A stretch of 64,000 bases of DNA, from positions 27,807,956 through 27,871,955 of the forward strand of contig NC_085140.1 in the NCBI RefSeq assembly GCF_024139115.2, in the 5' to 3' direction. The notes beneath the pieces are model-generated. The model was not told where the DNA came from. It was given only the letters and a program-made list of their open reading frames with translations, and made no database searches. This document shows, piece after piece, positions 35,151 through 46,915 of this stretch; position 1 is the stretch's first letter; each line of letters begins with the position of its first letter. The stretch comes from Armigeres subalbatus. Lineage: Eukaryota; Arthropoda; Insecta; Diptera; Culicidae. The translations under genes were made by a program, and so were the position numbers.

Positions 35151-35271
35151 AAAAGCTAAAAAAAATCATTTGAATACTTTTCATATAGTAATCATTAACC
35201 GATTTTCTCGCAACCTAGTTGTTCAATATTGAATTTGATAACAATCGACCGTTGCGTTTTAAAGTTGTTAA

Positions 35272-36285
35272 GACGATCCCCACCAGTGCGTGAATAAAGC
35301 CAAAATAGCAACCTCTATCATGACGCGAACTCGCACCGGTCGTTGGTAAACGGGTTTGGGAAATGTAAACGCAACCTTTGATGAATAGCAAGTTGGCAAA
35401 TTTGGCGACCCGCTCCAACCGTTGCCAAACCATCACACGGAAAAATAAAGAAAAATAAAAATGAAAAATATGCCGTCTTCTGAAAAATTGTTCGGTTATT
35501 TATCATCAAAACTATTGTGATGGTGGTCAGTTTAGTTTGGATTTCAACTGATTGGTGGCGCTAGTGAATATGAAATTACCTGATAGGTTAGATATCTCGA
35601 AATCTGACATTTTTAGATTTTTTCTGTGTTCTACAAAGTTGTTCGGGTGGTCTGAACCATCATGACGAAAGCAAGTATAGTTCGAAATATAACCGCTTGA
35701 CGGCGCTAGTGTATAAGAAATAACCTGATAGGTTAGATATCTCGAATTCTGAAATTTTTAGAATATTGTCGTATTCTACAAAATTGTTCGGATGGTCGAA
35801 GTCATCAAGTTTAGTTTGAAACAAGTTTGGCGTCTAACTTGCGTCCATCGCAATGGTTCCAACCATCCGGATAACTTTGTAGAAGACGGCAACCTTCTAA
35901 CTTTTTCCCTCGATCTTTCCAAGTCTTATAGATCTCGAGATATGCACCTCATTAAATTGTTGTATGTAAGCTAGCGCCACCAAGCAGATGTGTGTCGAAC
36001 TAATCTGATAATCATAAAATGCATTACGCACATACTAGTATTAAAAAAGTTGGAGCGCATTCTGAAAGATTTGAAAATAAATAATAAATATAAATATTTT
36101 TCCGGATTTTTTTATTCTGTGTTTGTTATAGCAACCGCGGATATTCACCACCGGTGCGAAACATTATTGCACTCCAACAACCTTGATAGAAACAACCGGT
36201 GCGAGAACAAGTGCGTAAATAAAATATGAACGCAATTCGTTCATATACTAGACACTCATGTGGATACACACCGGTGGGGATCGTC
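35272..36285. mobile_element. ~1-kb element, TAA target duplication
   Basis: Termini GACGATCCCCACCAGTG (35272) and CACCGGTGGGGATCGTC (ending 36285), flanked by TAA on both sides (35269-35271 and 36286-36288). A TWA 3-bp duplication is typical of PIF/Harbinger elements. The interior carries 145-bp tandem repeats and several accggtgcga motifs near both ends. No transposase. Confidence 0.7.
35586..35900. repeat. 145-bp tandem repeats
   Basis: ggttagatatctcgaa occurs at 35586 and 35731 (145-bp period), each followed by ttctacaaa(g/a)ttgttcgg and, before the next unit, by cggcgctagtg. A third, inverted piece (aaccatccggataactttg, 35862-35880) follows. Related to the array at 28780-29480. Confidence 0.75.
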
Positions 36286-36289
36286 TAAG

Positions 36290-37043
36290 AAAATAGTAAA
36301 TCGAACTGTATTAGCGCCATATAAGGTTGGTGTCTTGGGCGAATGCGAGAATGCAAAGGCAGTATCACTACTCAGTGAATTGAGTTGGGTTTTTCCATTT
36401 CTATTGGCTTCAAAAGATGGCGCACAAAAAAAAACAATTTTTTTGACAAAATATGAACTTTGCATATAAGTAGCCACAATTTGCTTTCCATTTGCCAATA
36501 TATGTAGCTACTTTGGAGGAAAGCCTAAGGTCTGTAGATTTCCATTGGTGTTCATATCACTGCATAATGTTGACTTGAAAAACATATATGAGAAGAGCCA
36601 TTAATTACGTGATGCAATAATGGCCATTGCCACCTGCGTGTTGCTAGTGTTGAAACTATGTTTACAAAAGCAGATAAGTCGTTTTGAAAATTTGGTATTG
36701 AAACGAGCTTTTTGAAAAAGCTCGAATGATTGAATATACACATGTGAAAATTACCTCAGTACATAATCAAAATGTTAAAATATTCCGTTCGACACAGGAC
36801 AAAATAAACCGATAAGTCAGTCTATATTCATTCTACAATTTTTTAAATACATTTCCGTCATGATTTTTGTCTCATCTACAACCAAATTATCCTTACGTCG
36901 ATTTGTCCAATCTGGTGGCACTTCCACGTAAACCAACACTGCGAACAGGCAGCCGAAGCTGAATCTGTGGTGATGGTTTGCATGGGACTACTATCTGTTG
37001 AAGTAAGGTAGTGTCAGCCCCTTGGTATGATTAAATGACAATC
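36290..37043. other. No gene; repeat fragments
   Basis: 36598-36625 resembles the left end of the MITE at 12190 (ccattaattacgtgatgc). 36658-36690 matches an arm of the 11796 hairpin (tttacaaaagcagataagtc). The rest is unremarkable. Confidence 0.5.
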
Positions 37044-37051
37044 TTCTATAA

Positions 37052-39376
37052 CAGCGGTTCTCAACCTGTGGTACATGGACCCCTGGGGGTACCTTCGGTG
37101 GCCTCAGGGGATACCTCGGACAAAATGCGCAATGGTGGATGTAATAAAAATCCTTGATTGATAAAGTTTTGATAATTGTGTAATTTTTTATTCAAAAAAA
37201 TTTCATTGTACAAAAAATGCACGCAAAAGCAATCAGTAAATTAAATCCTAGTTAATCTTGCTTACCACAACTAGCATAGTGTATGAAAGGCAGTAGCACA
37301 AAAAGATTAAAGACCAAACGAAATTTTTTGAAAATCTGATCGAAACAAAAACTAAGTCTATGTTACAAAAATATTAATCGGAACCCTACCTTTAAGAGGA
37401 TTGATCTCCTTTCAAACGACTCGAAAGCCTATTTCAAAATGGACGGAAGCCTTCTTTCAAAAAACTCGAAAGTCCCCTCCGAATACCTCCGAGGTCTCCT
37501 TTCAAGAAACTCGGAAGCCGCCTTCTGAAAGACTTGGAAGTCTTCTTTCAAGAAACTCGAAAGTAACTTTCAAGAGACTCGGAAGCCTCCTTTCAAGAGG
37601 CACGGAGGCCTCCTTCCAAGAGGCTCGGAAGCCTCCTTTCAAGAGGCTCGGAAGCCTCCTTTCAAGAGGCTCGGGAGCCTCCTTTCAAGAGGCTCGGGAG
37701 CCTCCTTTCAAGAGGCTCGGGAGCCTCCTTTCAAGAGGCTCAGAAGCCTCCTTTCAAGAGGCTCAGAAGCCTTCTTTCAAGAAGCTCAGAAGCCTTCTTT
37801 CAAAAGGCTCTGAAGGCTCCTTTCAAGAGGCTCAGAAGCCTCCTTTCAAGAGGCTCAGAAGTCTCCTTTCAAGAGGCTCGGAAGCCTCCTTTCAAGAGGC
37901 TCAGAAGCCTCCTTTCAAGAGTCTCAGAAGCCTCCTTTCAAGAGGCTCCGAAAGCTCTTTTCAAGAGGCTCGAAGCCTCCTTTCAAGAGGCTCAGGAAGC
38001 CTCCTTTCAAGAGGCTCAGAAGCCTCCATTCAAGAGGCCTGGAAGCCTCCTTTCAAGAGGCTCAGAAGCCTCCTTTCAAGAGGCTCAGGAAGCCTCCTTT
38101 CAAGAGGCTCAGAAGCCTCCTTTCAAGAGGCTCAGAAGCCTCCTTTCAAGAGGCTCAGAAGCCTCCTTTCAAGAGGCCTCAGAAGCCTCCTTTCAAGAGG
38201 CTCAGAAGCCTCCTTTCAAGAGGCTCAGAAGCCTCCTTTCAAGAGCTCAGAAGCCTCGTTTCAAGTGCTCAGAAGCCTCCTTTCAAGAGGCTCAGGAAGC
38301 CTCCTTTCAAGAGGCTCAGAAGCCTCCTTTCAAGAGGCTCAGAAGCCTCCTTTCAAGAGGCTCAGAAGCCTCCTTTCAAGAGGCTCAGAAGCCTCCTTTC
38401 AAGAGGCTCAGAAGCCTCCTTTCAAGAGGCTCAGAAGCCTCCTTTCAAGAGGCTCAGAAGCCTCCTTTCAAGAGGCTCAGAAGCCTCCTTTCAAGAGGCT
38501 CAGAAGCCTCCTTTCAAGAGGCTCAGAAGCCTCCTTTCAAGAGGCTCAGAGCCTCCTTTCAAGAGGCTCAGAAGCCTCCTTTCAAGAGGCTCAGAAGCCT
38601 CCTTTCAAGAGGCTCAGAAGCCTCCTTTCAAGAGGCTCAGAAGCCTCCTTTCAAGAGGCTCAGAGCCTCCTTTCAAGTGGCTCAGAGCCTCCTTTCAAGA
38701 GGCTCAGAAGCCTCCTTTCAAGAGGCTCAGAAGCCTCCTTTCAAGAGGCTCAGGAAGCCTCCTTTCAAGAGGCTCAGAAGCCTCCTTTCAAGAGGCTCAG
38801 GAAGCCTCCTTTCAAGAGGCCTCAGGCCTCCTTTCAAGAGGCTCAGAAGCCTCCTTTCAAGAGGCTCAAGCCTCCTTTCAAGAGGCTCAAGCCTCCTTTC
38901 AAGAGGCTCGGAAGCCTCCCTTCAAGAGGCTCAGAAGCCTCCTTTCCAGAGGCTCGGAAGCCTACTTTCAAGAGGCACGGAGGCCTCCTTTCAAGAGGCT
39001 CGGAAGCCTCCTTTCAAGAGGCTCGGAAGCCTCCTTTCAAGAGGCTCGGAAGCCTCCTTTCAAGAGGCTCGGAAGCCTCCTTTCAAGAGGCTCGGAAGCC
39101 TCCTTTCAAGAGGCTCAGATTTTCAAAATATTGTAGAAAGCTTGATGTTAAAACATAATTTGAATTGGAAAGTTTCACGAAAAACCAAAAAAATTTAACA
39201 AATGTTTGGATAGAACTATTTGAATAAAGGAGAGCCACATATCCCGTTAGTATTCAAGACTGTTTTTCATATATAGGTATAAATGGTTACGCTTATTTTC
39301 ATAAGAGCGAAAAAATAGGGGGTACCTCCTAAGGGTTCGAAGGGGTACCTCCTTAGAAAAAGGTTGAGAACCGCTG
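37052..39376. mobile_element. 2.3-kb hAT-like element filled by a minisatellite
   Basis: Termini CAGCGGTTCTCAACCT (37052) and AGGTTGAGAACCGCTG (ending 39376), with an exact 8-bp duplication TTCTATAA at 37044-37051 and 39377-39384. CAGnGGTTCTCAA ends are classic hAT termini. Subterminal gtacct/aggtac blocks follow. About 1.7 of the 2.3 kb is a tandem 23-bp repeat. No transposase, so non-autonomous. Confidence 0.9.
37400..39118. repeat. 23-bp minisatellite, about 75 units
   Basis: Unit aagaggctcagaagcctcct plus ttc. The centre (about 38280-38660) is almost uniform. The edges carry cgg instead of cag variants and short length variants. The unit is itself partly palindromic (gaggct...agcctc). 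Because 23 is not a multiple of 3, all frames read a 23-residue super-repeat (LLSRGSEASFQEAQKPPFKR plus three). This explains the 585-codon open frame at 37401-39158, which I do not regard as a gene. Confidence 0.95.
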
Positions 39377-39384
39377 TTCTATAA

Positions 39385-39788
39385 GTATGAATGATGAGTG
39401 ATAAGTATGATTAATGACGAAGCAAGAATGCTAATCATGATGAATGTATTGTTTATTGATTTGTAATTTAGTAATTGAGATTGACATACAATTGAGAGAG
39501 ATAGGGAGGTTATCGAGAGGTAGAAAACAAAAATGTACGTAAATTGAAGGGACCGAGCAAACCATCGACATAGGGATAGATATCGAGATGTAGAGAGTCG
39601 ACTGTACTTCCAGTTGTTACTAGGCTACAAAACTCCCTTTAAACGATTTATCCTACGTTTTCCTTCCAGAAATACATTTTTGGTAGGCACCGGTGGCGTT
39701 TTTGCTCGATTTTTTCCACTGTGCCTTGTTCCACTCATTTGCCAAAAAATTATTTGCAGGAACGGTCGCGTATCATAAGTAATCAGAA
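39385..39788. other. No recognised feature
   Basis: Unique-looking sequence between two elements. No gene seen. Confidence 0.4.
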
Positions 39789-39790
39789 TA

Positions 39791-39978
39791 GAGGTAATAA
39801 ACTATAGAGGACGATTGTCGCTGCGGTTCCCTTTGTTATCGTTCCCAAACATGTTGGGTATCTGTCTGTCAAAACGTACTCATTTTTCATTCGTTGACAT
39901 TTAGTGCCCTATCTTCGCCAGCAAAAGATGTTTCGCCAGTGACGACAGCGACAATCTTCCTCTATAGTTTATTACCTC
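39791..39978. mobile_element. 188-bp TA-target MITE
   Basis: GAGGTAATAAACTATAGAGG and GACGATTGTCGCTG at the left return in inverse as cagcgacaatcttcctctat and agtttattacctc at the right (inverted repeats of about 36 bp). TA flanks at 39789-39790 and 39979-39980. Confidence 0.8.
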
Positions 39979-39980
39979 TA

Positions 39981-40751
39981 TTGAAATCAGGGATCGAATC
40001 CAAAAGATAATGAAAAAGTCTTTCACTTATCATCTCTGTATACATATACGATATGTAGCATACCGCGAGAGCCTTTTTTGCAAGCCGTCAAGATAAATAA
40101 CTGTTTAGAGAGGCTATACCTCACGATAAATTTCTTTAACTGGCTTTCACTGGTTCTGACACTGGTACACAGCTGCACGACCTCCAACACAAAATGAGTG
40201 AGAACAAAGCGAGAATCATCACTTCTCTGTGGGGGGCTGCCTATCCAATTGTGATTTTTTGCACTTGTATACAAGTTTGATAAATTTGTTATCATGTCTT
40301 GTTATGATTCGGAACAGTTTTCGCCTTTTCTATTATTGTTATCTATTCAAAGCGATTTCTGCAAACCCTGTTTACAAGTAATACATTGATGGATGAAATC
40401 GGCCGGGCATCGCGTCGTCGTTGACCCAAGCCTGTGATACTACAAGCAAGCTAATTATATCCATGCATTAGCGATTTGTCTCATCCAGCACCCGTTAATG
40501 GTTGGAATATGTAGCTGCAACGGCTGACCTTACTTGAAGCTTAATGGATTTAATTTATTTGCGGTCAGCTAGAGCAAGAATTTCGTCTTGTAGATCGTGT
40601 TGAACGAATGTTTCTCGAAACTTGGATGCTTTTCAAATTTTAATTGACATGTTATTGAAGATGAATTTTGAGGAGGAACATGAACAGCTACAACAGTTAG
40701 ACATATTTAACAGTGATTGCCATTAAACTTAGATTTGTAATATTTCCGCAG
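39981..40751. other. No recognised gene
   Basis: A 90-codon minus ORF (40023-40295) has no recognisable domain. Otherwise nothing seen. Confidence 0.3.
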
Positions 40752-43700
40752 ATTGTTGAACGTTTCCTGTAGATGGTGGATAGCCTAGTCGTAAAATTAA
40801 GATATTATCGAGAGGAAGCAAAAACATTTTCGCGAGAGACTGGGAGACCTTGCCGAAATGTTTTCCCCAAGTTACATAATAAATTCTCAAGTGACATTCC
40901 AAAGGACTATGTTGAAGTTTTGGCATTTCGCTATCATTGGGATTCCAGCTTGTACCGGGACTATATCACTCTATGCTACATATTCATATGTTTGATAGAT
41001 TGCGTTTCTACCAATGAACCGCAATAGAAGCGTTAAATTATACTAACAACAACGCCACAGAGAGATTATCATCCAGCAAAGCCGATCTTTGAATTTCCCT
41101 TTTCATTTTATTAAACACTGATATAATAATAATCATGCAAAGTTGCAATAAATTATCAAACTCAGCCATTCCAAATATTCAAATGTTGCCACTAAATGAA
41201 TCTCGACCTAGGCATTTGAGAGAACAAAAATGCTTGCTCAAATTGCCGGTGTAAAACAAATTATAGAATTAATATTGTAATGGATTGAATTTGTTGTTGG
41301 ACTTCCATAAATATTTTGAAAGCAACTGTATCGAGCAGACATTGTGTAAAAGCAGGAACTCAAATTGATTGATTAGGCTCCATACATATCAATCAACTGT
41401 CATGCTGGGCGTCCTTTCTTTGACAATTTTCCAATCCTTAGAAGTTTTACGAGTGATGTTTGGAGGGCCGCGTCATCAGTGACAAGCACATCCTTTTCTG
41501 ATTTGAATCAAACCGGTGCACAGTGGGCGCAGCAAGCCAAAAACGTGCGTTTTTTATTTGCGTGCAAACGGTTGATTTTACATAGGTGGTATCTTCGGAA
41601 GAAAATTTTACAAAAAAATAAGCTATCGTTTGGAAGATTACGGTGACCTAAAAATTCGCCTGTTAGGGTGATCCAAATATTTTTTTTTTCATTTTCGTTC
41701 AAAAAATTTGAGCCACTACAAAAGTGATAGAGCTTGAAAATACAAACAACTTCGTAGAATATACCAACTCTCTATCTTTCAACGGTAGCGAGTTATGATG
41801 AAATTTCAAAAAATCGTATCTAAAACCAGTTTTTTTCAAGAAAACTTTTTTTCTTATTGTTTTTCGACATGGACATGTTCTACAAAGTGAACAAGTACAT
41901 CAAATCACACGTTTTCCTAAAAAATGTGGATATTTCGGAGGTATATTAGAGAAGTTATTCGACTTTTTCATATTATATAATACAATTTTATCTTTATCAT
42001 ATCTTTAATTGAGGCAAATAGTGGCAGATCAAACACCAACCATATGAAAATATAGACATCCAACTACCAAATGCACTCTGTTTTATTAGGAGGAATTCGG
42101 AGGAAATATTGATTTGACAAACATTAAGGTGACTCAAATTAGTATAAAAATCGTTTTTTTAATATATTCATGGAACACCCTACACCCTTATTTCGCTCGA
42201 TGCTTTGTACATATTTGAATCCAAATTGGTAAACGTTTTGACAGGACAAAATTCTTTTTTTCGGAGGTGAGCCAGCCAAGGCCTGATAATAAAGATACAA
42301 AAGATACAAAAAAAATCTTTTTTTTAATTTGTTGGGAAATATATCTAAACATTTTTCATACATTTTCTTATTAATAAGTTTAACAACGTTCATATACATG
42401 CTTTAGGCATTTCTTTTGCTTTTATGTATCTTTTTCGTACATTTAAAGAAATTTAAAGTGACTCGTATGTTGGGAAAAATGGTCCGCTAAATTATAATAC
42501 TAGAATGTAAGATTAAAACTATGAATTTATAATGTGAATGAATAATAAATAAATTATGTTACAGCTTTGAAGCTGATCGAAATGGAATCTGCTCTCAAAA
42601 AGTATTTAAACGTGACTATTCCCAACAATAGTGTTTTAGCATGTTTATATAAGAATGAGTCATTTTTTTGTAAATCAAACCAACAGCTCCTCCAAGTTGC
42701 TTCTATTATAACAGAATGCATTTGGCATATTAATACGCATGATTTTATTTTTCTCAAAGTCCTGATGCTTTGCTCACATATCCATCTATATTGTAATCGT
42801 TTGAACGATATTAAGCTCATTGCGGTGATGACTGAGAAAATGCATGAAAAACAGTTCAGATATACATATTTCCCCACTCATTTTTCCAAAAACTTTCTAA
42901 TAATTTTTGTGAAGACAAAGCGTTTAACAATTCGGGTGCAAATATGTACATAGCATCAGTGTTTCAAGCGAAATAAAATAATAGGGTGGTTCATGAATAT
43001 ATTTAAAAAATGATTTTTATACTAAATTTGAGTCACCTTAATGTTTGTCAAATCAATATTTCCTCCGAATTCCTCCTAATAAAACAGAATGCATTTGGTA
43101 GTTGGATGTCTATACTTTCATATGGTTGGTGTTTGATCTGCCACAATTTGCCTCAATTAAAGATATGGACATAGCAAAATTGCATTATACTTATAATATG
43201 AAAAATTCGAATAACTTCTCTAATATACCTCGGAAGTATCCACATTTTTTTAGGAAAACGTGTGATTTGATGTACTTGTTCACTTTGTAGAACATGTCCA
43301 TGTCGAAAAACAATAAGAAAAAAAGTTTTCTTGAAAAAAACTGGTTTTAGATACGATTTTTTTAAATTTCATCATAACTCGCTACCGTTAGAAGATAGAG
43401 TGTTGGTATATTCTACGAAGTTATTTGTATTTTCAAGCTCTATCACTTTTGTAGCGGCTCAATTTTTTTGAACGAAATGAAAAAAAAATTTTTTTGGATC
43501 ACCCTATCAGGCGAATTTATAGGTCACCCTAATCTTCCAAAAGATATCTTATTTTTTGGTAAAATTTTCTTCCGAAGACACCACCTATGTCAAATAAACC
43601 GTTTGCACGCAAATTAAAAAACGCACGTTTTTGGCTTGCTGCGCCCACTGTGCGGTGATTGATACGCTTCTTCACCATTTTACCGCTTATGTCGTCAAAG

Positions 43701-44596
43701 AAGAAGAAAAAGTCACATTTGAACCTTTTGCAATTGCTCTTCTGCTCATGTCTAGCTATTCGGATAACCATTTGTTAGTGTCAAACATTGAACGACTTTT
43801 CTTAGAGCATTTGTATGCACGTCTACGAAGCAAGACCATGCTGAAGATTGTTAGTTCTGATTTGGTAGGCAATATGTTGAAGTGCTTTAGGAATACTAAT
43901 CTGCGAGGCGACAATTTCCCAAATGGAAAATATAAAGATTGAACATGTTTAGCATCTCTCATTTCATCACAGGAAGCTATTTTTTTGACCATTTAAAATA
44001 TCATTCGACTATTCTTAAATTATAAAATATCATCGATTTATTAAAATACCTTATGCTTTTTGCACACATGTAAGTGAATGACACTATTCCATAAGGTGTA
44101 GTAACACTAAACTGAGTGCTACATTTAATTGCAATTCACTCGGCAAAAACGCTTCTAACATCACAAGCATAGTCTCAGCTGTTCAGAAGCCTTCTTCAAC
44201 CGTAGGACCATCGTCTAATCAAATTTCGGATACGTTCCGACACTTGTTTGCTTTTGTTTCACTTGCTTCGTAGCTGGAAGGCACAAACATATATATGCGT
44301 GGTAAACCTTTACGGAGTCTGCTGAGGAGGCGATCAAATCGCGGGAGGATAATTTCGCAAAACTCATCCCAACAACGAAAGGAAAAGTTCCGTCTCAGCA
44401 ATTTCCTTTAGTTGATACATGGGTTGTTTGCCCAATAGAAGTAACATTAATTGACAAATCAAAGTGTATTATGAGATTGCGATACCATTTGGGTATAAAA
44501 CTTCAGCATGAAATAATGGAGCTGATCAAAAAACTACTCTTTTATTGCTACGAATCTCGTCCCAACGATTTCTACGATTTAGCGTTATACTTATGA
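40752..44596 (+). pseudogene. Unrecognised decayed coding region, split by a transposon
   Basis: Plus-strand fragments look coding. Fragment 1 (40752-41027) follows atatttccgcag, reads IVERFL, a stop, then LVVKLRYYREEAKTFSRETG and IPKDYVEVLAFRYHWDSSLY. Fragment 2 (41377-41518) includes GRPFFDNFPILRSFTSDVWR. Fragment 3 (43658-43942, after the Transib-like element) includes IDTLLHHFTAYVVKEEEKVT and IERLFLEHLYARLRSKTMLK. Fragment 4 (44082-44273) includes NITSIVSAVQKPSSTVGPSS. Fragment 5 (44306-44596) includes AIKSREDNFAKLIPTTKGKV and HEIMELIKKLLFYCYESRPN. Fragments 2, 4 and 5 have no ATG start. This could be a dead mosquito gene, a transposon ORF or an old viral insertion. I do not recognise the protein. 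Confidence 0.4.
41519..43652. mobile_element. Transib-like non-autonomous element
   Basis: Ends are CACAGTGGGCGCAGCAAGCC and its exact inverse. The 5-bp sequence CGGTG flanks both sides (41514-41518 and 43653-43657). Inverted arms are about 730 bp each (41519-42245 and 42925-43652). CACAGTG is the heptamer of Transib termini and of V(D)J signals. In both arms ccaaaaacg follows after 11 bp, matching 7 of 9 positions of the ACAAAAACC nonamer. Transib elements make 5-bp duplications of the CGNCG type; here one position differs. The unique centre of about 680 bp has a 128-codon plus ORF (42567-42953, AT-rich, no domain seen) and no RAG1-like core. Confidence 0.75.
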
Positions 44597-44599
44597 TAA

Positions 44600-46165
44600 G
44601 CAATTATTTTTATTGAAAATTTAAAAAAATGGATTTAAATTATTTGGCAAATCCTTCCAAAGGTCACAAGCATTCATCATTCCATCCTCAACCTCGCATA
44701 TTTTACTCCATAAAAGGAAATATAAAAGTTGTCAGGTAATCTGAATTGATAACATATTGGGCATTACATCTTCATTTATCAACAGAATGTCTGTTAACAT
44801 CCGAGCATTGAGCAAAAGACCACGCAAACTCGTTGAATGATGGCATCTGCATCAGGAAACGCCATGTCTCTCTGATGAGTTATTTGTTCCTCCCACAGCC
44901 TCATAGTCATGGACATGCGATATTAAACTGAAAGCAGATGATGAGAACAATGGTGGCTGGCTGCCAGTTCGAAGCAATTGGAGTGTATTCATTGTTGGGA
45001 TTAAACTTCACACGCGCCGCAATCTCAGTTTGGCCGTGGGTTGACCGTTCGGTCTTTAGGCGCCATCCTGCCTGTTGGATCATCTTCAGCTGGGGGACGA
45101 TGCCAGACAGCAAGTAGACCGAAAGCAGGCTAATTGAGCCATTAATGTCTCATCGATGAATAATGGAGACAATCATAACAGAAAGGACTTAGTAGCAAGA
45201 ATTAAGTTTGATAGTAATAGCGATAAAGTGGAGCTTACAGTTCCATCGCTCAATTCCATGAGCACGTTCCTAAAAATCCATTCCATAATATAGTCAACAT
45301 CTCATTAATTCCACGCGGCGTCTTGGAATTGTTAACAGGGAAGATATTACAGTAGGAACGTTTGATGTTACATCAATCTCAGATAGAATATAGATTGTGA
45401 TACAAAGTAGGAAATTTCCATAAAACACTTCCAGCTTCAGATTGCACTTAAATCCATAAATGACCGAAACGGTTGTCAAGAGCGACTGCTGGAAAGTTAA
45501 TAAAGCACTCACAAAGCGGATTGGGTACGTCCGCACGTTTCATTTTCGATGCAATGTGGTATGAATAAGGCCTATGCCAACCTACCATAATAATAGAAAT
45601 GAAAATTAATGTCAACCACATTATCAATGTACGTTGAGAAGCCATACCAGAATAATTATCGTAAACCATTAAATTGCTAGCTGTATTTAGCGAATTCCAA
45701 CGGTAATTAGGAAATGAATGCAAACACGCAATCTGGCATGCATGGTTTGACACTGATGAACAAAGATTCTCTTTTTGCATGCAGCTATGTATGTATATTC
45801 ACATCACGGAAATACCGATTCGGAGTTGTTAATTCGTGTGTCCGTCTCTTGCAAAGTACAAACACGCGAGAAATCTTTTGTTACCAGGACAAATAAGGTG
45901 GAAATAAGTTGATTGATAACAGAATGTCATATGATCTGTACTTAAATTGGGATAAAATTGCGAATCGAATTTAATTTAATTTAATTCAGTTAATTTTTTG
46001 TCAAAAATAGTGTGGAATTTATGGCATCACTTGAATAAGAGCGAAACAGTTTTTATTATTGAGGGATCCGCGTCAACTCATCGGACATCTCGGATTTCAA
46101 TAAAACTTTCTGGACATGTAGACTTTGTCACAAGAAGTTACAGCATATCAAAGGAATCATTACAG
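44600..46165. other. No recognised gene
   Basis: Minus-strand ORFs at 44907-45113, 45294-45536 and 45448-45780 (up to 110 codons) have hydrophobic stretches but no recognisable family. I see no splice chain linking them. Confidence 0.3.
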
Positions 46166-46167
46166 TA

Positions 46168-46350
46168 GGTCGAAGGTCATTATGCCGAATGAGAAGTGAG
46201 AATTCTTCCTTTTTCGTTTTCTCTGCTTCCTTCTTCTTTTCTTTTATATTTTCCCTTCTCAATTCTTCTCCTTTCCTTACTCGATCTTGCTTTCTCCTTC
46301 ATCCTACTTTCTCCGTTCTCTTTGCTTTTTTCTTCATTCTCCCTTTATTT
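46168..46350 (+). repeat. Half foldback with pyrimidine tract
   Basis: cattatgccgaatgagaagtgag, the same boundary phrase as in the 54455 foldback, followed by about 150 bp of ttcttcctttttc-type pyrimidine sequence. The partner arm is missing. The S/F/L-rich ORFs across it are compositional. Confidence 0.65.
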
Positions 46351-46359
46351 TCCCAATAC

Positions 46360-46700
46360 AACGAGTACTGGAAAATCGAGTTTTGCAATGAGCTGCACAC
46401 GCCATTTTTTGCAATGACAAAAAATGGGCTTTAATATGATGAGTCTGTACCAAAAATGTACAGTCTGATTAAATTCATGTGATCATTCTTGTCAATAAAT
46501 CATGTTGCTGTGGAGAACAACCAGATTCCATGTTATCGTGCCATATTGCAAAGCTCGACAAACCATGAAGCGATAAATAAACTTGATTTTGGAAAATTCA
46601 ATTCTATTTCTTTTATTACGCGACGCAGATAATACACTATTTGAACAGTTACCCAAGATAATTCAGCAAAATGTAGTTATGTAACCGCTGTTCTGATTCA
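46360..46700 (+). repeat. Dispersed repeat, copy A
   Basis: Matches 61795-62160 in order and orientation: cgagttttgcaatgagctgc, tgcaatgacaaaaaatgg, tgttatcgtgccat, agctcgacaa..ccatgaagc, cgacgcagataatacactat, caaaatgtagttatgtaac. About 350 bp, with many point differences. Confidence 0.8.
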
Positions 46701-46839
46701 ATCAAAGTTAATTGCCTATTTTCCGATCATTGGATCACTCGACTTGGACATTAATTTACTATGTTTTGAAAACTCAGATGTGAATATGTACATTATGTGG
46801 AAGATTATGATTTAAAAAATGTATTAGAGGTAACCCCTT

Positions 46840-46915
46840 TCCTTCGATGGGACTCGAACCCATGACCCTCAGTACGCTATAGACTGGTGCTTTTAACCAA
46901 CTAAGCTTCGAAAGA
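46840..46915 (-). repeat. tRNA-Ala-like SINE head
   Basis: Minus strand: D-arm-like agcttagttggttaaaagc, anticodon arm ccagtctatagcgtactg (AGC loop with a 2-base insertion), and the T arm atgggttcgagtcccat with a perfect B box. The insertion argues against a working tRNA. A related copy lies at 52632-52695, and flank text near 47050-47085 (gagtatttagaatgtc) recurs in inverse at 52692, supporting a repeat. Confidence 0.65.

Noticed and set aside
34735..35232. 165-codon plus ORF
   Set aside because: It runs through a dispersed repeat in inverse orientation and a gt microsatellite. No domain seen.
37400..39118. CRISPR-like array
   Set aside because: Units are contiguous tandem repeats with no unique spacers, in an insect genome.
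37401..39158. 585-codon plus ORF (and the 173-codon one in it) as a repeat-rich protein
   Set aside because: It is a 23-bp minisatellite without stops in any frame, inside a hAT-like element with intact duplications. No start context, splice or domain evidence.
42567..42953. 128-codon ORF as a Transib transposase
   Set aside because: Far too short, no DDE motif, and it runs into the right arm. Kept only as an unexplained ORF.
45294..45780. Odorant or gustatory receptor fragment on the minus strand
   Set aside because: Hydrophobic stretches exist, but no family motif and no consistent frame or splice sites.
46840..46915. Functional tRNA-Ala gene
   Set aside because: Two extra bases in the anticodon loop, and a second diverged copy sharing flank text.
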